Positions 55,764-64,000 are shown, counted from the first letter of the stretch. The stretch is 64,000 nucleotides of DNA from Ruminococcus sp. (GCA_023665555.1 JAMPDR010000004.1:1-64000), one strand, 5' to 3'. The notes: a model not told the origin generated them from the letters alone. Made by a program: numbers and translations.

Positions 55764-58610
55764 TTGAGCGTAAAGGTTTCAATTATTATCGCCGTTAACA
55801 ATGATGAGCATAATTTGAAAAGTGCTCTTGATTCAATAAAAAGTCAAAGTTTCAAAGATATTGAGGTCATCATGATTGATGCTGCATCGAACGATAGTTC
55901 ACCGTCAATTATGAAAAGTTATTTAAATGATAAGCGATTTTCTTATCAGCGTGTTGAAACAAACAGCATTTCAGGTGCAAGAAATATCGGAATGTCACAA
56001 GCGAAGGGAAAATATCTTGCTTTCGGCGATGCAAGCGTAATTTTTTCAAAGCGACTGATTGAGGGTATGTATGAGTGCGCCGAAAAGGAAGATGCTGATT
56101 TATGCGTTGCGCCAATGGCAAGTTCCGATGTTTACGGCAAGCACGAATTTAAAAGCACGGGTATCCTTTCAAGAAGAAAAAAGACAAATAAATTCGATAC
56201 AGATTTAATTTGGAATCCTGCTGTTACAAACAAGCTGTTTTTGAAAAGCCGGGTGGAGCAGTTAGGTCTTAAGTTCAATGCTTTCGGAAAGGCAAGAGAA
56301 GCAGCGTTTACCCTTCCATTTGCTTTTGCAAGCGATGTTATCGCTTGCTCTTCAAAAGGTGCGGCAAGTTATATTATTCCCGTTCAAAATGACGGTGTTG
56401 CTCAATTCCCGATACAGCATTATCTTGATGCGTATAAGTTCATTATTGAAATGGCTGAAAAAACTTTTGATAAGGCTGTTGCGGAAAGTGTTACGGATTT
56501 TGACCGCAAGGAACTAAAAAAGGTTAAGGTTTGTTATATTGACCAGGTTTTCCTTAAGGAAATCACGGTGCTTTTATATAGTTACTACAGACATTTTTGG
56601 TCGCTTGAGGATGATGAGATCAAAGAATATACCGATATTATCAGCAGTTTGATTGCCTGCCTTTCAAGCAGCGGTAAAAAAACACTGCTTTCAATCAATA
56701 AGGATATTTTTTATGACGGACGTCTTATTGATAATAAGAGTGAAATGGCTGAGAACCCTAAAGTTACTGTCTGCATCGGCAAAAGTGAAAAACGCGGACA
56801 TCTGCATGAAAAACGACTTCTCATTCAGGTTACATCCATTTTCAATCAGACCATGCCGGGATTCAAGCTGTTTGTTGATGAGCGCTTGAGAGATATATTC
56901 CCGAAAAAATGGATAAACTATCCGAATGTTGAATTTATAGAAGCAAAGTCGCTTGCGGAATTCAAAGACCTTGCTCTTGAAAAATGCCCAACGAAATATA
57001 TTATGTATCAGGATGGCTTTGCAAGACTGAATCCGAAGATACTCATGCGCCATTATATGGCACTCGAAGGCAGGGAAAAATATGGTTTTACGACCTCACC
57101 GCTGACAAGGTTTGACGGTAATAGAACCGAAGAATACTCATTCTCTGATCTGTCGTTTTATTCTGACATGAAAGTTACGCGTGCTTCTGAGAGCAACAAT
57201 ACTTTTGTACTGGATTTGTTCTTTTGCAATAAACTTTTCAGAACCGACCATCTTAACGGTATTCACTTCACATTTTCTGATAATCCTGTTATAGATATGT
57301 ATAAGCTTTATGAACATTCGCGTTTCAAAAAGCTTCTGCACCGCGGTGCATATCTTCCGTATAACGAGGAAGAGGCTCTTTCGCTTCTCAAAGCCGAACA
57401 ACGTTATCTGCCTAATGAGTGTAAGATAATTTATAAAAAGTATAAGTCGGTATATCGCAAACGTGTTACATCGAAAAAGCGTCTTTACAAGGCGATAAAA
57501 TTTGCTAAGGCGATCAAACGCTTTATAGTAAACGTCATCGACAGGATACTTGTGTTCGTTTTCAGCCATATGAAAATTAAGAACAGAGCGTTTTTCTACA
57601 CGATACGAAGCAATGACAAATTGCTTGAAAACAGCAGGTTTGTTTATGACGGATGCGATTGCAGTAAGGTTATGTTTGCAAAAATGCTCCCGCACTCGTT
57701 TATTGATGCCTGCAAGGCAAAGTTCTATATGCTCACAAGTAAGGTCATTGTTACTGATGACTATCTTAAATACCTGAGATCAGTCAGACTGCGTGAGGGT
57801 CAAAAAGTTATCCAGATATGGCATGCAAGCGGTGCATTTAAGCGCTTTGGACTCGATGCTCCGTCACGGCTTTCACGAATTGAAGAGTACAGCACTCACT
57901 CACAGTACAGCGATGTGTGCGTATCTTCGGAATATGTACGTCAGTTTTATGCACATGCTTTCGGTGTTGATATTGATGTTGTTAAGGCACTTGGTTCACC
58001 GAGAACCGATGGTGTAGTAGATACACAAGAGCGTGAGGATAAGCGTATGCAGATAATCACTCGCCATCCTTTGCTTAAAGATAAAAAAGTTTATGTCTAT
58101 TTCCCGACTTTCAGAGAAACAGACGGTGTGCTTAACAATTTTGACCCCAAAATTGATTGGGCAAAACTTAATGATGAACTTGCCGATGATGAGGTGTTTA
58201 TCATTAGCCGCCATCCTGTTATGAAAGAGGAATTTTTCAAAAATGCTTTCTATTCACGAATCAAGGATTACACCTTTGAACCCAGTCCGGATCTTCTTGC
58301 AATAGCGAATGTTGTCATAACAGACTATTCATCAATCATATTTGATGCATCGCTTTTGAATATGCCGTTGGTGTTCTATTGTCCCGACTATGACGAATAT
58401 GAAAGGGAGTTTTACCTCAATTATGAAGAGGATCTTCCCGGCAGTATTGTTAAAGACAGCAACGAGATGCTCGGAGCGATACGTGAAGCGTTGGAAAAAG
58501 GCAGTGAAACCGAAAAAATCAAGCGCTTTAAAGAACTTGAAGTTGGTGCATGTGACGGACATTCAACTGAACGTGTGGTAAATCTTATTAAAGGATATTT
58601 GTCCGAATAA
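55764..58610 (+). CDS. Fusion of GT2-like domain(s) and CDP-glycerol glycerophosphotransferase (TagB/TagF family)
   Basis: About 948 residues. The N-terminus (1-~230) is a GT2 fold (VSIIIAVNNDEHNLKSALDS, GARNIGMSQAKGKYLAF), but the DXD region reads FGDASVIF, so it may be degenerate. A second GT2-like segment lies at about 335-480. The C-terminal ~350 residues are a teichoic acid polymerase/primase domain with QIWHASGAFKRFG, VYVYFPTFRETDG, ISRHPVM and VITDYSSIIFDASLL, including the conserved His and Ser. It probably transfers glycerol phosphate to a wall glycopolymer at the membrane. The start is uncertain: TTG at 55764 with AGAGGG about 10 bases upstream, or TTG at 55746. Confidence 0.87.
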   Translation: MSVKVSIIIAVNNDEHNLKSALDSIKSQSFKDIEVIMIDAASNDSSPSIMKSYLNDKRFSYQRVETNSISGARNIGMSQAKGKYLAFGDASVIFSKRLIEGMYECAEKEDADLCVAPMASSDVYGKHEFKSTGILSRRKKTNKFDTDLIWNPAVTNKLFLKSRVEQLGLKFNAFGKAREAAFTLPFAFASDVIACSSKGAASYIIPVQNDGVAQFPIQHYLDAYKFIIEMAEKTFDKAVAESVTDFDRKELKKVKVCYIDQVFLKEITVLLYSYYRHFWSLEDDEIKEYTDIISSLIACLSSSGKKTLLSINKDIFYDGRLIDNKSEMAENPKVTVCIGKSEKRGHLHEKRLLIQVTSIFNQTMPGFKLFVDERLRDIFPKKWINYPNVEFIEAKSLAEFKDLALEKCPTKYIMYQDGFARLNPKILMRHYMALEGREKYGFTTSPLTRFDGNRTEEYSFSDLSFYSDMKVTRASESNNTFVLDLFFCNKLFRTDHLNGIHFTFSDNPVIDMYKLYEHSRFKKLLHRGAYLPYNEEEALSLLKAEQRYLPNECKIIYKKYKSVYRKRVTSKKRLYKAIKFAKAIKRFIVNVIDRILVFVFSHMKIKNRAFFYTIRSNDKLLENSRFVYDGCDCSKVMFAKMLPHSFIDACKAKFYMLTSKVIVTDDYLKYLRSVRLREGQKVIQIWHASGAFKRFGLDAPSRLSRIEEYSTHSQYSDVCVSSEYVRQFYAHAFGVDIDVVKALGSPRTDGVVDTQEREDKRMQIITRHPLLKDKKVYVYFPTFRETDGVLNNFDPKIDWAKLNDELADDEVFIISRHPVMKEEFFKNAFYSRIKDYTFEPSPDLLAIANVVITDYSSIIFDASLLNMPLVFYCPDYDEYEREFYLNYEEDLPGSIVKDSNEMLGAIREALEKGSETEKIKRFKELEVGACDGHSTERVVNLIKGYLSE

Positions 58611-58670
58611 TATGTTTGCTATAAATCGACATTTTCGCAAAATTGAATAACTTTTGTTAAAATCAACAAT

Positions 58671-58725
58671 CAAGACAGCCGATTTTTATATAATTTTTAA
58701 TCAGCTGTCTTGTTGTAGTTTTTTT
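58671..58725 (+). terminator. Terminator after the glycerophosphotransferase gene
   Basis: CAAGACAGC pairs with GCTGTCTTG across an AT-rich loop, followed by GTTGTAG and seven T. Confidence 0.7.
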
Positions 58726-58889
58726 AATAATATGATAAAATTCTATAGTATTCGCAGTAATGTGCGGCAAAAAACAAGGAAGTGACCACTGCGAGGATTT
58801 ATTTGCCATGTGTTTCCCGCCGCAGGCGGGGGAAACACAAATTAAACTCCGCATTTTGGACACTCATAAAAACAATATGGAGGAAACAT

Positions 58890-60818
58890 ATGAAGAAATT
58901 ACTTTCAGTTCTGCTTTGCATTATCATGATTTTTTCAACATGCACAGCAGCATTCGCAGTGACAGCCGAAGATGAATGGTCTGAATATCCGGTAATTGTT
59001 GTTCCGGGTTACAGTTCATCTTCATTGTACAGACTTGATGAGGACGGAAATCAGGTTCATGTTTGGGGCGTTGATATGGATGAAATTATCCAAGCAGTTC
59101 TCATGAATATTGTACATATCGGAATCGGTATCGGCGAACTTACAAAGGGCAACGCAAAATATCTTGCCGAAAAAGTTGGCAAAGAGTTCATCAGAATGTA
59201 CGGAGATATGGCATGTAACGCAGATGGTTCAAGCGTATATGACCTTAAGCGTTATTGTGTAACTGCTGAGGAGTGCAACAGTGCTAACCTTGACGAACTC
59301 TATGAAAACGGCAGATTCCAGCATGAGGCTGAAATCATGGGTGAATATGCTCAGTATATCGGTAAAGAAAATATTTTTAACTTTAATTGCGATTTCAGAA
59401 TGGGTGCAGTATTTTGTGCAACTCAGCTTGACGAATTCATTCAGTCTGTTAAGGAATATACAGGCAAGGATAAAGTGAATATTTTTGCAGTTTCCCATGG
59501 CGGACAGGTAACAGGTACATATCTCACTCTTTTCGGCGAAAAGGGCGATGTCAATAATGCGGTTATGACTGTACCCGCTCTTGGCGGTGCGGGACTTGCA
59601 TATGATATTCTCAATGGCGATGTTGATTTTGATGAAGCAGGCTTGCTTGTTTTCATCGAGCACGGCATGATGGAAGAAACCGACTATAACTGGCTCACAA
59701 GAGCAAATGAACTTGGTTTTCTTGATAATGTAATTAATGAACTTATACCTTACGTCAAAGAAGTTCTCGGTTATTGGGGCAGTATTTGGGATTTTGTTCC
59801 GACTGAATATTATGAACAGCTTAAGGATAAATGTCTTGACAAAACCGCAAGTGCACCGCTTATTGAAAAGAGCGATTACATGCACTATGAGGTTATGACT
59901 GACTTTGCAAACGGATTCAAAAGAGCACAGCAGGCAGGCTCAAACGTATATATCGTTGCAGGTTATGACAATAAAATTGTAACAGGCCTTAATGAAAGTT
60001 CTGATGCAATTATTACAATCGCATCATCAACAGGTGCAACACCTGCACCTCTCGGCAAGCGCTTTGCTGACGGATACACACAAAAGATTGACACCGGTTT
60101 CTATCAGGTTTCACCGTCAATGACAGTTGATGCATCAACCGCATATATGCCATCACATACGTGGTTTGTTGAAAATTTCTATCATGGAATGATTTACAAA
60201 GATCCATACACCGCGGAACTTCTCAAAACATTGCTGCTCACACAAAAAATAAGCGATGTACATTCAGATCCGAACTTCCCGCAGTTCCATGCAACAACGA
60301 ATAAGTCACATTCAGTTTTTGCTGCGTTCAACAACAGTACGGAGGGGTATGTTTCATCAGAGGACAATGCAATCATTGTTAAGAATCTTTCGGAAAAATA
60401 TAAAATGAATGTTCTCTCTGTCAGTGCAAGAGGTGTGGATATCAAGTTCAAAAATAATCCTACCATCACACTTGAACCAGGCGAAAGTGTTGAAATTTCG
60501 TTCACGGGCACACTGCCGGAAGTAAGCAAGGCTAACTTTGATGTTGTTGTTGATTATAGTCTTATCGGAAGCGTGACACCGCTTGGTGAAAGATTGTTCA
60601 ATTTCACACTCATGAACGGTGTAGCCGCAGAATATGACGCAAACAACCCATATGTTGATGCTGATTATACGAGTAACTTCAATGATTTACCGAGTGACGA
60701 GGTCAATGACACACTTGACAAGGTTGGAGTTAAATCACTGCTTGAAATGATTTACAACATCCTTGAATCTTGGTTCTCAGGATTGTTCAAAGCTGTGAGA
60801 AAAATCATCGGAAAATAA
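58890..60818 (+). CDS. Secreted alpha/beta-hydrolase (LCAT/lipase-like)
   Basis: A 642-residue protein with a signal peptide (MKKLLSVLLCIIMIFSTCTAAFA, read in two parts). The mature protein starts with the lipase-like strand YPVIVVPGYSSSSL (oxyanion region). The nucleophile elbow is AVSHGGQ with Ser202, and a lid-like helical region follows. The nearest family is lecithin:cholesterol acyltransferase-like hydrolases; the substrate is unknown. The C-terminal ~120 residues are beta-rich, ending in an amphipathic helix (LEMIYNILESWFSGLFKAV). The start at 58890 follows GGAGG; an in-frame upstream start at 58782 would place 36 residues before the signal peptide and is rejected. Confidence 0.85.
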   Translation: MKKLLSVLLCIIMIFSTCTAAFAVTAEDEWSEYPVIVVPGYSSSSLYRLDEDGNQVHVWGVDMDEIIQAVLMNIVHIGIGIGELTKGNAKYLAEKVGKEFIRMYGDMACNADGSSVYDLKRYCVTAEECNSANLDELYENGRFQHEAEIMGEYAQYIGKENIFNFNCDFRMGAVFCATQLDEFIQSVKEYTGKDKVNIFAVSHGGQVTGTYLTLFGEKGDVNNAVMTVPALGGAGLAYDILNGDVDFDEAGLLVFIEHGMMEETDYNWLTRANELGFLDNVINELIPYVKEVLGYWGSIWDFVPTEYYEQLKDKCLDKTASAPLIEKSDYMHYEVMTDFANGFKRAQQAGSNVYIVAGYDNKIVTGLNESSDAIITIASSTGATPAPLGKRFADGYTQKIDTGFYQVSPSMTVDASTAYMPSHTWFVENFYHGMIYKDPYTAELLKTLLLTQKISDVHSDPNFPQFHATTNKSHSVFAAFNNSTEGYVSSEDNAIIVKNLSEKYKMNVLSVSARGVDIKFKNNPTITLEPGESVEISFTGTLPEVSKANFDVVVDYSLIGSVTPLGERLFNFTLMNGVAAEYDANNPYVDADYTSNFNDLPSDEVNDTLDKVGVKSLLEMIYNILESWFSGLFKAVRKIIGK

Positions 60819-60824
60819 AAATTC

Positions 60825-60864
60825 ATCTGCCGAATTGGTACTAATCAATTCGGCAGATTTTTTG
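60825..60864 (+). terminator. Terminator after the secreted hydrolase gene
   Basis: ATCTGCCGAATTG pairs perfectly with CAATTCGGCAGAT and is followed by six T. Confidence 0.9.
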
Positions 60865-60981
60865 ATGGTATGCGTTTGTGTTTTACGGTGAAGGTGATTG
60901 TTTCCACCGCAGAGGAAGAATGTTGATTACGCAAATTAAAACGCGGGCAAATGGAGTAAATCCCGGATGCCTGCGTCATTT

Positions 60982-61224
60982 TTATAATGAGAACAATTCA
61001 TCAAATGTTTTACCTAGAGTCTTAGCAATAAAAATAAGTTCAATGTCAGTGATGAACCTTTGCCCCGATTCCATGCGCTGAACAGCATTTTTGTCAACGT
61101 CTAATCCTGCAATTTGCAATCTGTCGGCGAGTTCACGCTGAGATATTTTCATTTCCTTGCGATATTTGGCAATGTTTCTTCCGCAATAATTATTTTTGCC
61201 GTCGTCGGTTTTGTTAATAAACAT
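60982..61224 (-). CDS. XRE-family (Cro/CI-like) helix-turn-helix repressor
   Basis: An 80-residue protein that is essentially one HTH_3 domain: NIAKYRKEMKISQRELADRL, then VDKNAVQRMESGQRFI and ELIFIAKTLGKTFDELF. It is divergent from the TM2 gene. The shared space carries two 19-bp dyads around the TM2 promoter and an 8-bp inverted repeat around its own -10. Control of both genes by this protein is the likely arrangement. Confidence 0.85.
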   Translation of the reverse strand: MFINKTDDGKNNYCGRNIAKYRKEMKISQRELADRLQIAGLDVDKNAVQRMESGQRFITDIELIFIAKTLGKTFDELFSL

Positions 61225-61242
61225 ATCTTTGCTCAGCCTTGT

Positions 61243-61282
61243 CTGACTACAGATTGTATCACAATATCCTCGTTGTAGTCAG
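61243..61282 (-). promoter_or_regulatory. Inverted repeat around the -10 of the XRE gene
   Basis: CTGACTAC (61243-61250) and GTAGTCAG (61275-61282) form a perfect 8-bp inverted repeat flanking a minus-strand TACAAT (61258-61253), about 30 bases before the XRE start. It is a candidate autoregulatory operator. Confidence 0.5.
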
Positions 61283-61333
61283 GCGAGTTGTGATGATAAT
61301 TAAAAATATAGCATGATGAAATCTTATTATTTT

Positions 61334-61352
61334 TGACATTCACTACTTGTCA
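61334..61352. promoter_or_regulatory. Operator 1 of the XRE/TM2 locus
   Basis: The dyad TGACA-N9-TGTCA has spacer TTCACTACT. It overlaps the -35 (TTGTCA, 61347-61352) of the TM2 promoter, so binding would block polymerase. Confidence 0.7.
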
Positions 61353-61375
61353 TTTTTACAATTATATGCTATAAT
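61347..61375 (+). promoter_or_regulatory. Sigma-A-type promoter of the TM2 gene
   Basis: TTGTCA and TATAAT are separated by 17 bases, between the two operators. Confidence 0.8.
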
Positions 61376-61386
61376 CCTAAATATAT

Positions 61387-61405
61387 TGACATTCAGTAAA
61401 TGTCA
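61387..61405. promoter_or_regulatory. Operator 2 of the XRE/TM2 locus
   Basis: The dyad TGACA-N9-TGTCA has spacer TTCAGTAAA. It lies just downstream of the expected transcription start and matches operator 1 at 16 of 19 positions. Confidence 0.7.
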
Positions 61406-61430
61406 CAAATGATAAAGGAGGTACAAAATA

Positions 61431-61766
61431 ATGAATCAGCAAAAAGTAGATATGTATTTAACTGCAAACGGAATGTGCTTTCCTTCAGCGAAAATTCCGG
61501 TGCTCAAAGAAAAGCTTCTTCAACTTGATGATAGTCAATATATAACTTTGCTTACAACTGAACTTAGAGATCCGACCACTATGCTTATATTTTCAGTTTT
61601 CTTTGGAGTATTTGGAGTTGACAGATTCATGATGGGAGAGATAGGTATAGGTGTATTGAAGCTTCTAACAGGAGGATGTTTAGGTGTTCTAACTATAGTC
61701 GACTGGTTTAACGTTTATTCCAAAACAAGAGAAATGAATTTTGAAAAGATAATGTCACAGTTTTGA
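61431..61766 (+). CDS. TM2-domain membrane protein
   Basis: A 111-residue protein. The N-terminal ~45 residues are soluble. The TM2 domain (about 48-105) has two transmembrane helices around the GVDRFMMGEIGIGVLKL motif and ends TIVDWFNVYSKTRE. The molecular role of bacterial TM2 proteins is not established. AAAGGAGGT lies 10 bases before the ATG. Its promoter is framed by two operators probably bound by the divergent XRE protein. Confidence 0.88.
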   Translation: MNQQKVDMYLTANGMCFPSAKIPVLKEKLLQLDDSQYITLLTTELRDPTTMLIFSVFFGVFGVDRFMMGEIGIGVLKLLTGGCLGVLTIVDWFNVYSKTREMNFEKIMSQF

Positions 61767-61867
61767 TAAAAAGCTTGACTGCGGCAAATTCGATAGTACA
61801 ACGCTTTTAGATTAAATTTATCGCAGCTATTACTTTGGATGTAATAAAGATTTGATAAATCTATCTT

Positions 61868-61930
61868 TGCGGAGCAGACATTTCAGTAGATACAATTTTC
61901 CCCGCAACATATCGTAATATGCACCTTCAT
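61868..61930. repeat. Diverged core of the intergenic repeat family
   Basis: TTTGCGGAGCAGACATTTCA and ACAATTTTCCCCGCAACATA parallel the cores at 2225 and 10450. Confidence 0.5.
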
Positions 61931-61943
61931 GCACTAATCAGAA

Positions 61944-61970
61944 AACCTCACCGATCTTGCCGATGAGGTT
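61944..61970. terminator. Bidirectional terminator between the TM2 and GH25 genes
   Basis: AACCTCA pairs with TGAGGTT; TTTT follows on the minus strand and TATTTTTT on the plus strand. It closes the GH25 gene. Confidence 0.7.
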
Positions 61971-61976
61971 TATTTT

Positions 61977-62702
61977 TTATCTCTCCCTGCAATGACTTGC
62001 GTCTTTTTCATCTTCAGTCAGAAATGCGCGAGACGTGAATTTATCAAGGTCAACGTCATCCTCAATTCCGTCAATGCGTCCCACGTCTGAATATTGGAAT
62101 CCAACCCAACTGTTCCAGACATCGCCTATAACATCAGGCTCTGTCGGACCATAGTCAGCAACCCAAAGCGGATACCGCGCAAAATCTTCACCCCAAACGA
62201 ATGAGGCGGCATATGCATCGGTGTAAATCATCGGAAGTATGCGGGTGCGATCCTCAAGCGCTCTCATAAAGGCAAGACCTATTTCGCGAATTTCAGTGTG
62301 TGACAGACCGGAAAAATCTTCAAAATCCATAACAGGTCGGCAGTCATAATCCTTGCCTCTGATAATCGATGCGAAATATCTTCCTTGTAGTTCGGCTTCA
62401 TAGCGGCTTCTTGCAGTGACATAAAAATAAAATCCGAACCTAAGACCGGCAAGACGTGCACGTTCGGCATTGCGTTCAAAAAATTCATCACGCAGTCCGT
62501 TGCCGTATCCTGCTCTGATATAAACAACGCGTATGCCGCTTTCTCTGACTCTTTCAAAGTCAATATCGCCTTGAAAAACGCTTACATCTATTCCGTCATA
62601 TAAGCGCTCGCTTTCGGGCGCGAGAGCAAGAGCAGGGGAAATACAGGCCAGAATAAGCATTGAAACAAGTGCAAGTGATATAATAGTTTTAATCGTTTTC
62701 AC
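61977..62702 (-). CDS. Secreted GH25 lysozyme (muramidase)
   Basis: A 241-residue protein with a signal peptide (IISLALVSMLILACISPALA). The GH25 barrel shows YDGIDVSVFQGDIDFERV (first catalytic Asp), IRAGYGNGLRDEFF, FYFYV, VMDFEDFS (catalytic acid pair) and WVADYGP, ending QYSDVGRIDG...DVDLDKF. It cleaves the MurNAc-GlcNAc bond of peptidoglycan. The start is best taken as GTG at 62702, because AAGGAG lies 7 bases upstream of it. The ATG at 62708 would sit almost on the ribosome site, and the ATG at 62720 has no site. Confidence 0.92.
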   Translation of the reverse strand: MKTIKTIISLALVSMLILACISPALALAPESERLYDGIDVSVFQGDIDFERVRESGIRVVYIRAGYGNGLRDEFFERNAERARLAGLRFGFYFYVTARSRYEAELQGRYFASIIRGKDYDCRPVMDFEDFSGLSHTEIREIGLAFMRALEDRTRILPMIYTDAYAASFVWGEDFARYPLWVADYGPTEPDVIGDVWNSWVGFQYSDVGRIDGIEDDVDLDKFTSRAFLTEDEKDASHCRER

Positions 62703-62770
62703 AGACATTCTCCTTTCCATTAATCATTATATTAAAATACAGAAAACTGTTGAATTTTTTTCGAAGGTTA

Positions 62771-62799
62771 TTGACAAATCACTTCGATACTGATATAAT
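62771..62799 (+). promoter_or_regulatory. Sigma-A-type promoter of rplU-prp-rpmA
   Basis: A perfect TTGACA and a perfect TATAAT are separated by 17 bases. Confidence 0.9.
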
Positions 62800-62805
62800 C
62801 ATAAC

Positions 62806-62890
62806 TACCGCATGTTACAGGCGGCATGATTTGTCATGCTGTAAGTGAGTTTACTCCGCCTTATTCAGCGAGTCCATAATAAAGGAATGA
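62806..62890 (+). promoter_or_regulatory. L21 leader RNA (probable)
   Basis: The leader between promoter and rplU holds paired elements (CATGTTACAGGCGGCATG, TTTGTCATGCTGTAAGTG, then CTCCGCCTTATTCAGCGAG). Its position and size fit the Firmicutes L21 leader that autoregulates this operon. The exact fold was not computed. Confidence 0.55.
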
Positions 62891-62897
62891 AGGAAAA

Positions 62898-63209
62898 ATG
62901 TACGCAATTATCGAAACAGGCGGCAAGCAGTACAAGGTTGAAGCAGGCGACACTGTTTTCATTGAAAAGCTTGACGTTGAAGCAGAATCAGAGATTACTT
63001 TTGATAAGGTAATCGCAGTTGGTGCAGACGACGGAATCAAAGTTGGCGCACCTTATGTTGAGGGTGCAACCGTTACAGCTAAAGCTGTTAAGAACGGCAA
63101 GGCTAAGAAAATCGTTGTATTCACTTACAAATCAAAGAAGAATGCAAAGAGAAAAATGGGCCACAGACAGCCGTACACAAAGGTTGAAATTTCAGCAATC
63201 AATGCCTAA
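62898..63209 (+). CDS. rplU: 50S ribosomal protein L21
   Basis: A 103-residue protein starting [18 protein letters not shown] and ending with the basic [20 protein letters not shown] / QPYTKVEI block, both diagnostic. AAGGA precedes the ATG. It is the first gene of rplU-prp-rpmA. Confidence 0.98.
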   Translation: MYAIIETGGKQYKVEAGDTVFIEKLDVEAESEITFDKVIAVGADDGIKVGAPYVEGATVTAKAVKNGKAKKIVVFTYKSKKNAKRKMGHRQPYTKVEISAINA

Positions 63210-63212
63210 GTC

Positions 63213-63533
63213 ATGATTAAAGTTAAGTTTTACTCATTTAACAATGAGTTAAGCGGCTTTGAAATCAGCGGTCACAGCGGCTACAGTGAAGAGGGAAGCG
63301 ACATAGTTTGTGCTTCGGTTTCCTCATGCGCCTATATGACGGCAAACACTATTACCGATGTAATCGGAGTGGATGCTGAAATTCAGGTTGATGATGCATA
63401 TTTATGCTTAACGGTCGCTGCAAAAGACACCGCAAAAATCAAAGACATCATGCATGGTTTTGAAATGCACATGAAGGCTCTTGCGAATGATTACAGTGAT
63501 TATATCATTTGCGAAAAGGAAATTATTCAATAA
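63213..63533 (+). CDS. prp: Ribosomal-processing cysteine protease Prp (YsxB)
   Basis: A 106-residue cysteine protease with the catalytic His21 (GHSGYSEEG) and Cys33 (DIVCASVS). It removes the N-terminal extension of L27 in Firmicutes. It lies 3 bases after rplU and 21 before rpmA, the standard place, and the L27 encoded next carries the matching cleavage site. Confidence 0.95.
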   Translation: MIKVKFYSFNNELSGFEISGHSGYSEEGSDIVCASVSSCAYMTANTITDVIGVDAEIQVDDAYLCLTVAAKDTAKIKDIMHGFEMHMKALANDYSDYIICEKEIIQ

Positions 63534-63554
63534 CAACATGGAGGTGCAAGCAAA

Positions 63555-63839
63555 ATGCTTAAGATTAACATTCAGTTATTCGCTCATAAAAAAGGTATGG
63601 GTTCAACTCGTAACGGCCGTGACTCAGAGTCAAAAAGACTCGGTGTAAAACGTGCTGACGGTCAGTTCGTTCTTGCAGGTAACATTCTTGTTAAGCAGCG
63701 CGGAACTCACATTCATCCGGGCAACAATGTTGGCAGAGGTTCTGATGATACACTCTTTGCTCTTGTTGACGGCAAGGTTAAGTTTGAGCGTCTTGGCAAA
63801 GACCGCAAAAAAGTCAGCGTATACGCTGTTGAGCAGTAA
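63555..63839 (+). CDS. rpmA: 50S ribosomal protein L27 with cleavable N-terminal extension
   Basis: A 94-residue protein starting [20 protein letters not shown]. The first nine residues are the extension cleaved by Prp after Phe9, exposing AHKKG for the peptidyl transferase centre. The rest ([32 protein letters not shown]) is typical L27. GGAGGTG lies upstream of the ATG. Confidence 0.98.
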   Translation: MLKINIQLFAHKKGMGSTRNGRDSESKRLGVKRADGQFVLAGNILVKQRGTHIHPGNNVGRGSDDTLFALVDGKVKFERLGKDRKKVSVYAVEQ

Positions 63840-63852
63840 TTTAGATAAGTTT

Positions 63853-63881
63853 AAAAGCATCCCGCTATGGGGTGCTTTTTC
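63853..63881 (+). terminator. Terminator of the rplU operon
   Basis: AGCATCCC pairs with GGGGTGCT and is followed by five T. Confidence 0.85.
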
Positions 63882-63886
63882 TTTAG

Positions 63887-64000
63887 GTAAGAAGTAATAA
63901 GGAATAGTGAAGAGGTATGCGGGGCAAATTGCACCTGTCGAAAGGCATAGTCCGCAAAATAAAATTGACATGATTTCGTAGGGGCGACCTGAACCTTACC
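63887..64000. repeat. Modular repeat (beta left arm), cut by window edge
   Basis: AAGTAATAAGGAATAGTGAA followed by GAGGTATGCGGGGCAAATTG and TAGTCCGCAAAAT matches the elements at 44286 and 47105. The rest lies outside the window. Confidence 0.65.

Noticed and set aside
58782..58889. 36-residue extension before the secreted hydrolase
   Set aside because: It would precede a clear signal peptide, and GGAGG lies just before 58890.

Overview
The window reads as a chromosomal segment of a low-to-moderate GC, spore-forming, anaerobic Gram-positive bacterium of the class Clostridia, most likely a gut Oscillospirales/Ruminococcaceae-type organism. The evidence is an intact sporulation sigma factor (SigK type), a GerA/SpoVAF-type germination protein, a SleC/SpoIID-like pair, a V/A-type ATPase operon, glutamine synthetase III, a T-box before asnB, a BspA-type leucine-rich-repeat surface protein, and rpmA with the Prp-cleaved N-terminal extension. 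The species cannot be named from sequence alone. There is no prophage, complete insertion sequence or CRISPR array, but intergenic spaces carry a modular family of palindromic repeats.

Layout. 1-2.2 kb: a secreted leucine-rich-repeat protein running off the left edge, and a divergent ribbon-helix-helix regulator. 2.4-6.8 kb: nitrogen assimilation, glnN behind a promoter and attenuator-like hairpin, then asnB under an Asn T-box. 6.9-10.4 kb: a small accessory locus with an ECF-like sigma factor, a candidate membrane anti-sigma factor and secreted proteins on both sides; a 42-bp element (40/42 identical) lies in inverted orientation, one copy in front of each secreted-protein operon; one secreted-protein gene is frameshifted. 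10.6-15.0 kb: glycerol kinase, an Ldh_2-family dehydrogenase and malic enzyme. 15.4-19.7 kb: potABCD behind a structured leader. 20.1-25.5 kb: sigK, a class A PBP, ruvX, a split TSUP transporter, a probable 6S RNA and a DUF1292 gene. 25.7-35.6 kb: a kinase-like protein lacking the catalytic Asp, overlapping the first gene of a nine-gene V/A-ATPase operon whose K subunit carries the Na+-site residues. 35.8-44.3 kb: ylmH, a methyltransferase, two spore-type proteins, a GerA-family protein, a GH13 glucosidase with an unusual N-terminal domain, and a lipoprotein. 44.9-49.0 kb (minus strand): topB and a DUF2079 protein. 49.7-58.6 kb: a CdaR/PucR regulator, ftsE-ftsX, a coiled-coil LytM peptidase, an S41 protease homologue that has lost its catalytic Ser and Lys, and a GT2/CDP-glycerol glycerophosphotransferase. 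58.9-64 kb: a secreted alpha/beta hydrolase, an XRE regulator divergent from a TM2 protein with two 19-bp operators, a GH25 lysozyme, and rplU-prp-rpmA.

How it works together. Most of the content is housekeeping: nitrogen and carbon metabolism, polyamine uptake, wall synthesis and turnover, ion-motive force, sporulation and ribosome assembly. The points most worth following are two degenerate-enzyme regulators embedded in core operons (the pseudokinase with the V-ATPase and the dead CtpA with FtsEX), the sigma-factor locus with mirrored promoter elements, the paired operators of the XRE/TM2 locus, and the interchangeable-arm repeat family. All assignments are from reading the sequence; no database search was run.
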